Positions 8,227-21,328 of a DNA stretch of 64,000 nt are shown here, one piece after another. This DNA comes from Cinclus cinclus (lineage: Eukaryota > Chordata > Aves > Passeriformes > Cinclidae), in contig NC_085046.1 in the NCBI RefSeq assembly GCF_963662255.1, positions 54,716,570 to 54,780,569 of the forward strand, in the 5' to 3' direction. A program made the position numbers and the translations under genes. How positions within the stretch are numbered: position 1 is the first letter of the stretch; every line of letters starts with the position of its first letter. Below the pieces are notes generated by a model. The model had not been told where the DNA came from. It did not search any database and saw nothing but the letters and a program-made list of their open reading frames with translations.

Positions 8227-10274
8227 GAGTAGATGTAGGAGTAAAGAATCAATGTTAGGAGTTGGAAATTGTTTTTAGAAGTAGGAAATAAATGGTAGAG
8301 TTAGGAAATCAATTGTAGAAGTAGGAAATAAATTGTTGTTTCTCTGACACAGTCTCAGAGTGTGGCTTTCTCGGCCTTCTCCTGTTGCCTTTTCCCTCTG
8401 CCCTCAAATGCCAATGTGGGCGGCAACTGGGAGGGGAGGGGATAGGAACATTGTAGTCACAGGGGCCCAGAGGAGCCCTGGCAGGGGCCTGTGCCCAGTG
8501 CTACAGGAAGACAAGAAGCAGCCCCCAGGCAGGCCAAGCTTGGGACCCAGCCTGGGAGTCTGGAAAGCTTCCTGCTCTCAACTGCAGGGCAGGACAGGCC
8601 ATGTTCATGGGGCATGAGCTGCAGGCAGCAAGCGAGCTAAAAGGGACAGAAGGAGCCCTCAGCTGGGGTCACAGTCAGTGCTGCAGAGGAAAGCAAAACT
8701 TCTCGGGATCCAGAGCCAATGTGGCCTGAGGGAAAGTTCCTTCTTGACCCCAGGGCTACTGATTGGCCGTGTTGAAAAGGGGCTCTGGAATGAAGGCAGC
8801 CAGTGGAAACACCGGTCGCCTTGGAGAACCACATGCCATCCTGCCTGTTCAGCAGAGTCAGCTGCACAGGACAACCCAGGGTCTGCCAGGCCAAGTGCCA
8901 GTGGCACAATAGGTAGAGTCTGCAAGGATGCTCCAGGAAGTCCCTGATGCAAAGAGATGGAGAGATGCTTCGTTGGTGTGGCTAGCTTTTAGCTGTCAGA
9001 ATAAACCAAAACTCTTGTAGGGATCTTCAGAAGATCCCGCCCTTCAAAATGACAATGGCCTGCACCGAGAGAGGGGCCGGCTTCCAGTTTGATGCCGCCC
9101 TGAGCACTGAAGGGGATGAGTGGAGGGAAAGAGCCAAGAGGAAGGATGGATTTGAACAAATCCACAGGATTCCTGCCAAGCCATTGAAGCCTAAGTGCAG
9201 ATGTATCATTGGCCAAGGAAATGAGTGACTTGAGATGGCGACAAGTCAGATGTGTACAGGCGAGAAACGCAAGCCCTCTATTTAAGGAGGGTTCCGAACA
9301 ATCAAGAGAGCTTTTGTCACGTGGATCACCGAGGGTTGTGTGTCTGTCTCCAGCCAGGACCGCGGTTACCGTTCTACTCAACGACAGCAGAGATTTTCTC
9401 CCCGTTTTGGACCGTTTTTGGTTTGCCCAAAAGGGTGCTTGATGCTTCTTTTTCAGTTCTCTCTCCATCGTCAACTTGATGTTTCAATGGGATGAGGAGA
9501 GCAACAGTGTGTTGCAAGGGTCACTGAGCTAAGGACCACACCATCGTGCCCGTCAACAGCGATCCAATGGGGCTGTGGAGAAGAAAAGAAATGGGAATAG
9601 AAAAGCAACCTGGCAAGAAGTTGATGCGGAGACTGGCAGGAGATGTCAGCATGTGCTCGCCTGTCCGAGTGGCGCAGGCGAGCAGCACTGAGAATAGAGA
9701 AGAAGGGCTGTCATGTCACGGGATTTAAAGCAGCCAAGCCACGTGCCTGATGTACACAGAAGCCTCCCGTGCGAAAAGTGGGCAACTAGCAGGTAATGTG
9801 CTTCTAGAGGAGAAATGCTGGGACTGAGGTGGCCAAATGATTATAAAATCCGAGGCAAGAAAGAGGGAATGATGGCATGGCCCACGTACCCCATGTTTTC
9901 TCCTGAGGCCGTGGACTTGCAGGGGCTAAAGGCCCGCTCTGGCAGATTTGGAAGGCAGTCAAGGCAGCCAGGCGAGAGCAGTGACATCAGCGTGACATCA
10001 GCGGCCCACAAACCGCATGGGTGGCAACCTCAGTGAGCAAAGCATTGTGACCTCACATCCCTCACTGCTTATGTTTGGGCACAGACAGAGCTGGGCTCAG
10101 ACCGGCTCGCGCCTGCACTCCTGGCAAGCGTGCCTGCGAGGACTGGAAGCCCGCGAGGTCCTTGGGAGCTACTGTGGGCAAGTCTGGGTTGTGATTCCCA
10201 CGCCTTTGCCTGTTTCCTTAGCCATACGTGGTTGAGGAAGCCAAGCAGTGTGAGCGGTGCTTGCGGCGGCACAG
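8227..10274 (+). other. Spacer between genes 3 and 4 (2,048 bp)
   Basis: This is an A-type spacer matching that of units 1/2 by eye. Poly(A) signals lie at 8287 and 8327, and the TATA-like element at 9842. No gene seen. Confidence 0.7.
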
Positions 10275-10422
10275 GTGAGCGGTGCAGGAAAGGACTACGG
10301 GGTGGCCGTGGGCTGGGCGATGGTGTCTGGGGAGCTGTGAGTGTGTGGTGTCCTTCTTGAGGGGCCTGGGCGCTCCTTTGAGCCGCCCATCTCCCTGGGA
10401 CAGCAAGTGACCTGTTTTGCAG
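10275..10422 (+). other. 5' UTR intron, unit 4
   Basis: A 148-bp GT-AG intron with intact splice signals. Confidence 0.65.
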
Positions 10423-10481
10423 CGTGTCACACCAGCAGGAGGGAGCAGCTGCTGTGCCCAGCTCTGCTGCAAGCCACAAGC

Positions 10482-11320
10482 ATGGCCACGGAGACAGACT
10501 GGAACTGCCCCATCTGCCGTGACGGTCCCGGTGAAAAGGCTTCTGTAACACCGTGCGTCCACCAGTTCTGCCTGGGCTGCATTGTGCGCTGGGCAAAGAC
10601 CAAGCCATTGTGCCCCCTGTGCAGGCAGCCTATCAAGAGCATCGTTTACTCTGTTCGGTCGGAGGAAGACTTTCTGGAGATAGCTCTCCCAAGCTCCTCA
10701 GACTCATGGGCTGCTGGTCACCAGGATGAGCAGGGGGCTGCGGAGCGCATGCCCAGCACCTATGTAGCTGGCTTCCCAGCTGAGCTCTGGGCTGGCATTT
10801 TCCAGGACTGCTCAGAAATCCTGGAGCCCCTGCTGCCCTGGCTGAACCAGGAGCTTTCGCAGCTGCTCAGGACCCACTGGTGGGAGGTGGCTCTGGCACA
10901 GAGTGTGGTCGTAGCCAATTTGTGCTACTATGGGCTGAGGCAGGAGGCCTTGGTCCAGGAGCTGCAAGGCCTGCTGCAGGAGCAGACGGTGGCATTTGTG
11001 CGCTGGCTCATTGACACTGCTGCTGACAGGTGCAGTGATGAGATCCTGCGGCGGATGAACCTCCTGAACTCCCATGCTCAGGAGGAAGAGGAGCAGGAGC
11101 AGGAGCAGGAGCAGGAGGAAGAGGAGGAGGGTCCCAAAGGCATCACTGCCTCCCTCCAGGGGACTCTCACCCCCATGGTGGCCTCCTCCCACAGCCCTAT
11201 GGTCTCCAATGTGGAAGCAGACACTGGAACATTGGAAGCCACGCTGCGTGAGGGGCCCAGCCGCTCTCCATCCATGCCCGTCCATGCAGAGCGGGAGCAG
11301 CCCCAGGACGAGCCTGGCGA

Positions 11321-11356
<36 letters not shown>

Positions 11357-11543
11357 AGGCCCCTCTGCCCAAGGCTGCAGCCGCAGCCGTCGTGCTCCTG
11401 GCCGGGACACGGACAGCGTGCCCAAGGAGCGCCGGCGCCCCACAAAGAGGAAGGCCTCTAGACCTCAGGACTCTCCCCAGCCCCCAAAAAGGCCGTCCCG
11501 CCAGTGCAAGCCCAAGCCAAGGCCCCTTGATTGTAGGAAGTAG
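10482..11543 (+). CDS. Topors-like RING-finger E3 ligase, copy 4 (353 aa)
   Basis: The predicted protein appears identical to copy 2 (A38, W175, four Gln-Glu pairs, ten alanines, C344). The match to unit 2 stops behind the gene, where copy 4 is followed by an A-type spacer. That puts a recombination or conversion boundary between about 11.5 and 11.8 kb. Confidence 0.9.
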
Positions 11544-13591
11544 GAGTAGATGTAGGAGTAAAGAATCAATGTTAGGAGTTGGAAATTGTTTTTAGAAGTA
11601 GGAAATAAATGGTAGAGTTAGGAAATCAATTGTAGAAGTAGGAAATAAATTGTTGTTTCTCTGACACAGTCTCAGAGTGTGGCTTTCTCGGCCTTCTCCT
11701 GTTGCCTTTTCCCTCTGCCCTCAAATCCCAATGTGGGCGGCAACTGGGAGGGGAGGGGATAGGAACATTGTAGTCACAGGGGCCCAGAGGAGCCCTGGCA
11801 GGGGCCTGTGCCCAGTGCTACAGGAAGACAAGAAGCAGCCCCCAGGCAGGCCAAGCTTGGGACCCAGCCTGGGAGTCTGGAAAGCTTCCTGCTCTCAACT
11901 GCAGGGCAGGACAGGCCATCTTCATGGGGCATGAGCTGCAGGCAGCAAGCGAGCTAAAAGGGACAGAAGGAGCCCTCAGCTGGGGTCACAGTCAGTGCTG
12001 CAGAGGAAAGCAAAACTTCTCGGGATCCAGAGCCAATGTGGCCTGAGGGAAAGTTCCTTCTTGACCCCAGGGCTACTGATTGGCCGTGTTGAAAAGGGGC
12101 TCTGGAATGAAGGCAGCCAGTGGAAACACCGGTCGCCTTGGAGAACCACATGCCATCCTGCCTGTTCAGCAGAGTCAGCTGCACAGGACAACCCAGGGTC
12201 TGCCAGGCCAAGTGCCAGTGGCACAATAGGTAGAGTCTGCAAGGATGCTCCAGGAAGTCCCTGATGCAAAGAGATGGAGAGATGCTTCGTTGGTGTGGCT
12301 AGCTTTTAGCTGTCAGAATAAACCAAAACTCTTGTAGGGATCTTCAGAAGATCCCGCCCTTCAAAATGACAATGGCCTGCACCGAGAGAGGGGCCGGCTT
12401 CCAGTTTGATGCCGCCCTGAGCACTGAAGGGGATGAGTGGAGGGAAAGAGCCAAGAGGAAGGATGGATTTGAACAAATCCACAGGATTCCTGCCAAGCCA
12501 TTGAAGCCTAAGTGCAGATGTATCATTGGCCAAGGAAATGAGTGACTTGAGATGGCGACAAGTCAGATGTGTACAGGCGAGAAACGCAAGCCCTCTATTT
12601 AAGGAGGGTTCCGAACAATCAAGAGAGCTTTTGTCACGTGGATCACCGAGGGTTGTGTGTCTGTCTCCAGCCAGGACCGCGGTTACCGTTCTACTCAACG
12701 ACAGCAGAGATTTTCTCCCCGTTTTGGACCGTTTTTGGTTTGCCCAAAAGGGTGCTTGATGCTTCTTTTTCAGTTCTCTCTCCATCGTCAACTTGATGTT
12801 TCAATGGGATGAGGAGAGCAACAGTGTGTTGCAAGGGTCACTGAGCTAAGGACCACACCATCGTGCCCGTCAACAGCGATCCAATGGGGCTGTGGAGAAG
12901 AAAAGAAATGGGAATAGAAAAGCAACCTGGCAAGAAGTTGATGCGGAGACTGGCAGGAGATGTCAGCATGTGCTCGCCTGTCCGAGTGGCGCAGGCGAGC
13001 AGCACTGAGAATAGAGAAGAAGGGCTGTCATGTCACGGGATTTAAAGCAGCCAAGCCACGTGCCTGATGTACACAGAAGCCTCCCGTGCGAAAAGTGGGC
13101 AACTAGCAGGTAATGTGCTTCTAGAGGAGAAATGCTGGGACTGAGGTGGCCAAATGATTATAAAATCCGAGGCAAGAAAGAGGGAATGATGGCATGGCCC
13201 ACGTACCCCATGTTTTCTCCTGAGGCCGTGGACTTGCAGGGGCTAAAGGCCCGCTCTGGCAGATTTGGAAGGCAGTCAAGGCAGCCAGGCGAGAGCAGTG
13301 ACATCAGCGTGACATCAGCGGCCCACAAACCGCATGGGTGGCAACCTCAGTGAGCAAAGCATTGTGACCTCACATCCCTCACTGCTTATGTTTGGGCACA
13401 GACAGAGCTGGGCTCAGACCGGCTCGCGCCTGCACTCCTGGCAAGCGTGCCTGCGAGGACTGGAAGCCCGCGAGGTCCTTGGGAGCTACTGTGGGCAAGT
13501 CTGGGTTGTGATTCCCACGCCTTTGCCTGTTTCCTTAGCCATACGTGGTTGAGGAAGCCAAGCAGTGTGAGCGGTGCTTGCGGCGGCACAG
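11544..13591 (+). other. Spacer between genes 4 and 5 (2,048 bp)
   Basis: This is an A-type spacer with CAAATCCCAATG where most spacers read CAAATGCCAATG, shared only with the spacers after genes 5 and 10. Poly(A) signals lie at 11604 and 11644, and the TATA-like element at 13159. No gene seen. Confidence 0.7.
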
Positions 13592-13739
13592 GTGAGCGGT
13601 GCAGGAAAGGACTACGGGGTGGCCGTGGGCTGGGCGATGGTGTCTGGGGAGCTGTGAGTGTGTGGTGTCCTTCTTGAGGGGCCTGGGCGCTCCTTTGAGC
13701 CGCCCATCTCCCTGGGACAGCAAGTGACCTGTTTTGCAG
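13592..13739 (+). other. 5' UTR intron, unit 5
   Basis: A 148-bp GT-AG intron with intact splice signals. Confidence 0.65.
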
Positions 13740-13798
13740 CGTGTCACACCAGCAGGAGGGAGCAGCTGCTGTGCCCAGCTCTGCTGCAAGCCACAAGC

Positions 13799-14631
13799 AT
13801 GGCCACGGAGACAGACTGGAACTGCCCCATCTGCCGTGACGGTCCCGGTGAAAAGGCTTCTGTAACACCGTGCGTCCACCAGTTCTGCCTGGGCTGCATT
13901 GTGCGCTGGGCAAAGACCAAGCCATTGTGCCCCCTGTGCAGGCAGCCTATCAAGAGCATCGTTTACTCTGTTCGGTCGGAGGAAGACTTTCTGGAGATAG
14001 CTCTCCCAAGCTCCTCAGACTCATGGGCTGCTGGTCACCAGGATGAGCAGGGGGCTGCGGAGCGCATGCCCAGCACCTATGTAGCTGGCTTCCCAGCTGA
14101 GCTCTGGGCTGGCATTTTCCAGGACTGCTCAGAAATCCTGGAGCCCCTGCTGCCCTGGCTGAACCAGGAGCTTTCGCAGCTGCTCAGGACCCACTGGTGG
14201 GAGGTGGCTCTGGCACAGAGTGTGGTCGTAGCCAATTTGTGCTACTATGGGCTGAGGCAGGAGGCCTTGGTCCAGGAGCTGCAAGGCCTGCTGCAGGAGC
14301 AGACGGTGGCATTTGTGCGCTGGCTCATTGACACTGCTGCTGACAGGTGCAGTGATGAGATCCTGCGGCGGATGAACCTCCTGAACTCCCATGCTCAGGA
14401 GGAAGAGGAGCAGGAGCAGGAGCAGGAGGAAGAGGAGGAGGGTCCCAAAGGCATCACTGCCTCCCTCCAGGGGACTCTCACCCCCATGGTGGCCTCCTCC
14501 CACAGCCCTATGGTCTCCAATGTGGAAGCAGACACTGGAACATTGGAGGCCACGCTGCGTGAGGGGCCCAGCCGCTCTCCATCCATGCCCGTCCATGCAG
14601 AGCGGGAGCAGCCCCAGGACGAGCCTGGCGA

Positions 14632-14667
<36 letters not shown>

Positions 14668-14854
14668 AGGCCCCTCTGCCCAAGGCTGCAGCCGCAGCCG
14701 TCGTGCTCCTGGCCGGGACACGGACAGCGTGCCCAAGGAGCGCCGGCGCCCCACAAAGAGGAAGGCCTCTAGACCTCAGGACTCTCCCCAGCCCCCAAAA
14801 AGGCCGTCCCGCCAGTGCAAGCCCAAGCCAAGGCCCCTTGATTGTAGGAAGTAG
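13799..14854 (+). CDS. Topors-like RING-finger E3 ligase, copy 5 (351 aa, shortest)
   Basis: This is the shortest copy: three Gln-Glu pairs and ten alanines. It has A38 and W175 like copies 2, 4 and 6. A silent GAA to GAG change in the TLEA codons (near 14548) is shared only with copy 6. RING ligands and tail are intact. Confidence 0.9.
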
Positions 14855-16902
14855 GAGTAGATGTAGGAGTAAAGAATCAATGTTAGGAGTTGGAAATTGT
14901 TTTTAGAAGTAGGAAATAAATGGTAGAGTTAGGAAATCAATTGTAGAAGTAGGAAATAAATTGTTGTTTCTCTGACACAGTCTCAGAGTGTGGCTTTCTC
15001 GGCCTTCTCCTGTTGCCTTTTCCCTCTGCCCTCAAATCCCAATGTGGGCGGCAACTGGGAGGGGAGGGGATAGGAACATTGTAGTCACAGGGGCCCAGAG
15101 GAGCCCTGGCAGGGGCCTGTGCCCAGTGCTACAGGAAGACAAGAAGCAGCCCCCAGGCAGGCCAAGCTTGGGACCCAGCCTGGGAGTCTGGAAAGCTTCC
15201 TGCTCTCAACTGCAGGGCAGGACAGGCCATGTTCATGGGGCATGAGCTGCAGGCAGCAAGCGAGCTAAAAGGGACAGAAGGAGCCCTCAGCTGGGGTCAC
15301 AGTCAGTGCTGCAGAGGAAAGCAAAACTTCTCGGGATCCAGAGCCAATGTGGCCTGAGGGAAAGTTCCTTCTTGACCCCAGGGCTACTGATTGGCCGTGT
15401 TGAAAAGGGGCTCTGGAATGAAGGCAGCCAGTGGAAACACCGGTCGCCTTGGAGAACCACATGCCATCCTGCCTGTTCAGCAGAGTCAGCTGCACAGGAC
15501 AACCCAGGGTCTGCCAGGCCAAGTGCCAGTGGCACAATAGGTAGAGTCTGCAAGGATGCTCCAGGAAGTCCCTGATGCAAAGAGATGGAGAGATGCTTCG
15601 TTGGTGTGGCTAGCTTTTAGCTGTCAGAATAAACCAAAACTCTTGTAGGGATCTTCAGAAGATCCCGCCCTTCAAAATGACAATGGCCTGCACCGAGAGA
15701 GGGGCCGGCTTCCAGTTTGATGCCGCCCTGAGCACTGAAGGGGATGAGTGGAGGGAAAGAGCCAAGAGGAAGGATGGATTTGAACAAATCCACAGGATTC
15801 CTGCCAAGCCATTGAAGCCTAAGTGCAGATGTATCATTGGCCAAGGAAATGAGTGACTTGAGATGGCGACAAGTCAGATGTGTACAGGCGAGAAACGCAA
15901 GCCCTCTATTTAAGGAGGGTTCCGAACAATCAAGAGAGCTTTTGTCACGTGGATCACCGAGGGTTGTGTGTCTGTCTCCAGCCAGGACCGCGGTTACCGT
16001 TCTACTCAACGACAGCAGAGATTTTCTCCCCGTTTTGGACCGTTTTTGGTTTGCCCAAAAGGGTGCTTGATGCTTCTTTTTCAGTTCTCTCTCCATCGTC
16101 AACTTGATGTTTCAATGGGATGAGGAGAGCAACAGTGTGTTGCAAGGGTCACTGAGCTAAGGACCACACCATCGTGCCCGTCAACAGCGATCCAATGGGG
16201 CTGTGGAGAAGAAAAGAAATGGGAATAGAAAAGCAACCTGGCAAGAAGTTGATGCGGAGACTGGCAGGAGATGTCAGCATGTGCTCGCCTGTCCGAGTGG
16301 CGCAGGCGAGCAGCACTGAGAATAGAGAAGAAGGGCTGTCATGTCACGGGATTTAAAGCAGCCAAGCCACGTGCCTGATGTACACAGAAGCCTCCCGTGC
16401 GAAAAGTGGGCAACTAGCAGGTAATGTGCTTCTAGAGGAGAAATGCTGGGACTGAGGTGGCCAAATGATTATAAAATCCGAGGCAAGAAAGAGGGAATGA
16501 TGGCATGGCCCACGTACCCCATGTTTTCTCCTGAGGCCGTGGACTTGCAGGGGCTAAAGGCCCGCTCTGGCAGATTTGGAAGGCAGTCAAGGCAGCCAGG
16601 CGAGAGCAGTGACATCAGCGTGACATCAGCGGCCCACAAACCGCATGGGTGGCAACCTCAGTGAGCAAAGCATTGTGACCTCACATCCCTCACTGCTTAT
16701 GTTTGGGCACAGACAGAGCTGGGCTCAGACCGGCTCGCGCCTGCACTCCTGGCAAGCGTGCCTGCGAGGACTGGAAGCCCGCGAGGTCCTTGGGAGCTAC
16801 TGTGGGCAAGTCTGGGTTGTGATTCCCACGCCTTTGCCTGTTTCCTTAGCCATACGTGGTTGAGGAAGCCAAGCAGTGTGAGCGGTGCTTGCGGCGGCAC
16901 AG
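14855..16902 (+). other. Spacer between genes 5 and 6 (2,048 bp)
   Basis: This is an A-type spacer with the CAAATCCCAATG variant. Poly(A) signals lie at 14915 and 14955, and the TATA-like element at 16470. No gene seen. Confidence 0.7.
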
Positions 16903-17050
16903 GTGAGCGGTGCAGGAAAGGACTACGGGGTGGCCGTGGGCTGGGCGATGGTGTCTGGGGAGCTGTGAGTGTGTGGTGTCCTTCTTGAGGGGCCTGGGCG
17001 CTCCTTTGAGCCGCCCATCTCCCTGGGACAGCAAGTGACCTGTTTTGCAG
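16903..17050 (+). other. 5' UTR intron, unit 6
   Basis: A 148-bp GT-AG intron. The first base after the acceptor (17051) is A instead of C, which makes a second AG two bases downstream and could allow tandem acceptor use. Confidence 0.6.
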
Positions 17051-17109
17051 AGTGTCACACCAGCAGGAGGGAGCAGCTGCTGTGCCCAGCTCTGCTGCAA
17101 GCCACAAGC

Positions 17110-17948
17110 ATGGCCACGGAGACAGACTGGAACTGCCCCATCTGCCGTGACGGTCCCGGTGAAAAGGCTTCTGTAACACCGTGCGTCCACCAGTTCTGCC
17201 AGGGCTGCATTGTGCGCTGGGCAAAGACCAAGCCATTGTGCCCCCTGTGCAGGCAGCCTATCAAGAGCATCGTTTACTCTGTTCGGTCGGAGGAAGACTT
17301 TCTGGAGATAGCTCTCCCAAGCTCCTCAGACTCATGGGCTGCTGGTCACCAGGATGAGCAGGGGGCTGCGGAGCGCATGCCCAGCACCTATGTAGCTGGC
17401 TTCCCAGCTGAGCTCTGGGCTGGCATTTTCCAGGACTGCTCAGAAATCCTGGAGCCCCTGCTGCCCTGGCTGAACCAGGAGCTTTCGCAGCTGCTCAGGA
17501 CCCACTGGTGGGAGGTGGCTCTGGCACAGAGTGTGGTCGTAGCCAATTTGTGCTACTATGGGCTGAGGCAGGAGGCCTTGGTCCAGGAGCTGCAAGGCCT
17601 GCTGCAGGAGCAGACGGTGGCATTTGTGCGCTGGCTCATTGACACTGCTGCTGACAGGTGCAGTGATGAGATCCTGCGGCGGATGAACCTCCTGAACTCC
17701 CATGCTCAGGAGGAAGAGGAGCAGGAGCAGGAGCAGGAGCAGGAGGAAGAGGAGGAGGGTCCCAAAGGCATCACTGCCTCCCTCCAGGGGACTCTCACCC
17801 CCATGGTGGCCTCCTCCCACAGCCCTATGGTCTCCAATGTGGAAGCAGACACTGGAACATTGGAGGCCACGCTGCGTGAGGGGCCCAGCCGCTCTCCATC
17901 CATGCCCGTCCATGCAGAGCGGGAGCAGCCCCAGGACGAGCCTGGCGA

Positions 17949-18005
<57 letters not shown>

Positions 18006-18192
18006 AGGCCCCTCTGCCCAAGGCTGCAGCCGCAGCCCTCGTGCTCCTGGCCGGGACACGGACAGCGTGCCCAAGGAGCGCCGGCGCCCCACAAAGAGGA
18101 AGGCCTCTAGACCTCAGGACTCTCCCCAGCCCCCAAAAAGGCCGTCCCGCCAGCGCAAGCCCAAGCCAAGGCCCCTTGATTGTAGGAAGTAG
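17110..18192 (+). CDS. Topors-like RING-finger E3 ligase, copy 6 (360 aa)
   Basis: The RING carries L31Q, between ligands C30 and C33, found in no other copy, plus A38. W175 is present, with four Gln-Glu pairs and 17 alanines. It has P305 and R344, so its 3' part resembles copy 8 while its 5' part resembles copies 2, 4 and 5. The zinc ligands are intact. Whether Q31 affects E2 binding cannot be told from sequence. Confidence 0.9.
17950..18000 (+). repeat. (GCA)17 tract, unit 6
   Basis: Seventeen uninterrupted GCA codons, seven more than in units 1-5. Confidence 0.95.
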
Positions 18193-20240
18193 GAGTAGAT
18201 GTAGGAGTAAAGAATCAATGTTAGGAGTTGGAAATTGTTTTTAGAAGTAGGAAATCAATGGTAGAGTTAGGAAATCAATTGTAGAAGTAGGAAATAAATT
18301 GTTGTTTCTCTGACACAGTCTCAGAGTGTGGCTTTCTCGGCCTTCTCCTGTTGCCTTTTCCCTCTGCCCTCAAATGCCAATGTGGGCGGCAACTGGGAGG
18401 GGAGGGGATAGGAACATTGTAGCCACAGGGGCCCAGAGGAGCCCTGGCAGGGGCCTGTGCCCAGTGCTACAGGAAGACAAGAAGCAGCCCCCAGGCAGGC
18501 CAAGCTTGGGACCCAGCCTGGGAGTCTGGAAAGCTTCCTGCTCTCAATTGCAGGGCAGGACAGGCCATGTTCATGGGGCATGAGCTGCAGGCAGCAAGCG
18601 AGCTAAAAGGGACAGAAGGAGCCCTCAGCTGGGGTCACAGTCAGTGCTGCAGAGGAAAGCAAAACTTCTCGGGATCCAGAGCCAATGTGGCCTGAGGGAA
18701 AGTTCCTTCTTGACCCCAGGGCTACTGATTGGCCGTGTTGAAAAGGGGCTCTGGAATGAAGGCAGCCAGTGGAAACACCGGTCGCCTTGGAGAACCACAT
18801 GCCATCCTGCCTGTTCAGCAGAGTCAGCTGCACAGGACAACCCAGGGTCTGCCAGGCCAAGTGCCAGTGGCACAATAGGCAGAGTCTGCAAGGATGCTCC
18901 AGGAAGTCCCTGATGCAAAGAGATGGAGAGATGCTTCGTTGGTGTGGCTAGCTTTTAGCTGTCAGAATAAACCAAAACTCTTGTAGGGATCTTCAGAAGA
19001 TCCCGCCCTTCAAAATGACAATGGCCTGCACCGAGAGAGGGGCCAGCTTCCAGTTTGATGCCGCCCTGAGCACTGAAGGGGATGAGTGGAGGGAAAGAGC
19101 CAAGAGGAAGGATGGATTTGAACAAATCCACAGGATTCCTGCCAAGCCATTGAAGCCTAAGTGCAGATGTATCCTTGGCCAAGGAAATGAGTGACTTGAG
19201 ATGGCAACAAGTCAGATGTGTACAGGCGAGAAACGCAAGCCCTCTATTTAAGGAGGGTTCCGAACAATCAAGAGAGCTTTTGTCACGTGGATCACCGAGG
19301 GTTGTGTGTCTGTCTCCAGCCAGGACCGCGGTTACCGTTCTACTCAACGACAGCAGAGATTTTCTCCCCGTTTTGGACCGTTTTTGGTTTGCCCAAAAGG
19401 GTGCTTGATGCTTCTTTTTCAGTTCTCTCTCCATCGTCAACTTGATGTTTCAATGGGATGAGGAGAGCAACAGCGGGTTGCAAGGGTCACTGAGCTAAGG
19501 ACCACACCATCGTGCCCGTCAACAGCGATCCAATGGGGCTGTGGAGAAGAAAAGAAATGGGAATAGAAAAGCAACCTGGCAAGAAGTTGATGCGGAGACT
19601 GGCAGGAGATGTCAGCATGTGCTCGCCTGTCCGAGTGGCGCAGGCGAGCAGCACTGAGAATAGAGAAGAAGGGCTGTCATGTCACGGGATTTAAAGCAGC
19701 CAAGCCACGTGCCGGATGTACACAGAAGCCTCCCATGCCAAAAGTGGGAAACTAGCAGGTAATGTGCTTCTAGAGGAGAAATGCTGGGACTGAGGTGGCC
19801 AAATGATTATAAAATCCGAGGCAAGAAAGAGGGAATGATGGCATGGCCCACGTACCCCATGTTTTCTCCTGAGGCCGTGGACTTGCGGGGGCTAAAGGCC
19901 CGCTCTGGCAGATTTGGAAGGCAGTCAAGGCAGCCAGGCGAGAGCAGTGACATCAGCGTGACATCAGCGACCCACAAACCGCATGGGTGGCAACCTCAGT
20001 GAGCAAAGCATTGTGACCTCACATCCCTCACTGCTTATGTTTGGGCACAGACAGAGCTGGGCTCAGACCGGCTCGCGCCTGGACTCCTGGCAAGCGTGCC
20101 TGCGAGGACTGGAAGCCCGCGAGGTCCTTGGGAGCTGCTGTGGGCAAGTCTGGGTTGTGATTCCCACGCCTTTGCCTGTTTCCTTAGCCATACGTGGTTG
20201 AGGAAGCCAAGCAGTGTGAGCGGTGCTTGCGGCGGCACAG
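18193..20240 (+). other. Spacer between genes 6 and 7 (2,048 bp)
   Basis: The first poly(A) signal is AATCAA (18253); the second is intact (18293). The spacer is B-type with TATCCTTGG, then GGAATAGAAAAGC, GCCGGATG and CTCCCATGCC upstream of gene 7. The last two are matched only before gene 11. The TATA-like element is at 19808. No gene seen. Confidence 0.7.
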
Positions 20241-20388
20241 GTGAGCGGTGCAGGAAAGGACTACGGGGTGGCCGTGGGCTGGGCGATGGTGTCTGGGGAG
20301 CTGTGAGTGTGTGGTGTCCTTCTTGAGGGGCCTGGGCGCTCCTTTGAGCCGCCCATCTCCCTGGGACAGCAAGTGACCTGTTTTGCAG
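20241..20388 (+). other. 5' UTR intron, unit 7
   Basis: A 148-bp GT-AG intron with intact splice signals. Confidence 0.65.
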
Positions 20389-20447
20389 CGTGTCACACCA
20401 GCAGGAGGGAGCAGCTGCTGTGCCCAGCTCTGCTGCAAGCCACAAGC

Positions 20448-21280
20448 ATGGCCACGGAGACAGACTGGAACTGCCCCATCTGCCGTGACGGTCCCGGTGA
20501 AAAGGCTTCTGTAACACCGTGCGTCCACCAGTTCTGCCTGGGCTGCATTGTGCGCTGGGTCAAGACCAAGCCATTGTGCCCCCTGTGCAGGCAGCCTATC
20601 AAGAGCATCGTTTACTCTGTTCGGTCGGAGGAAGACTTTCTGGAGATAGCTCTCCCAAGCTCCTCAGACTCATGGGCTGCTGGTCACCAGGATGAGCAGG
20701 GGGCTGCGGAGCGCATGCCCAGCACCTATGTAGCTGGCTTCCCAGCTGAGCTCTGGGCTGGCATTTTCCAGGACTGCTCAGAAATCCTGGAGCCCCTGCT
20801 GCCCTGGCTGAACCAGGAGCTTTCGCAGCTGCTCAGGACCCACTGGTGGGAGGTGGCTCTGGCACAGAGTGTGGTCGTAGCCAATTTGTGCTACTATGGG
20901 CTGAGGCAGGAGGCCTTGGTCCAGGAGCTGCAAGGCCTGCTGCAGGAGCAGACGGTGGCATTTGTGCGCCGGCTCATTGACACTGCTGCTGACAGGTGCA
21001 GTGATGAGATCCTGCGGCGGATGAACCTCCTGAACTCCCATGCTCAGGAGGAAGAGGAGCAGGAGCAGGAGCAGGAGGAAGAGGAGGAGGGTCCCAAAGG
21101 CATCACTGCCTCCCTCCAGGGGACTCTCACCCCCATGGTGGCCTCCTCCCACAGCCCTATGGTCTCCAATGTGGAAGCAGACACTGGAACATTGGAAGCC
21201 ACGCTGCGTGAGGGGCCCAGCCGCTCTCCATCCATGCCCGTCCATGCAGAGCGGGAGCAGCCCCAGGACGAGCCTGGCGA

Positions 21281-21328
<48 letters not shown>

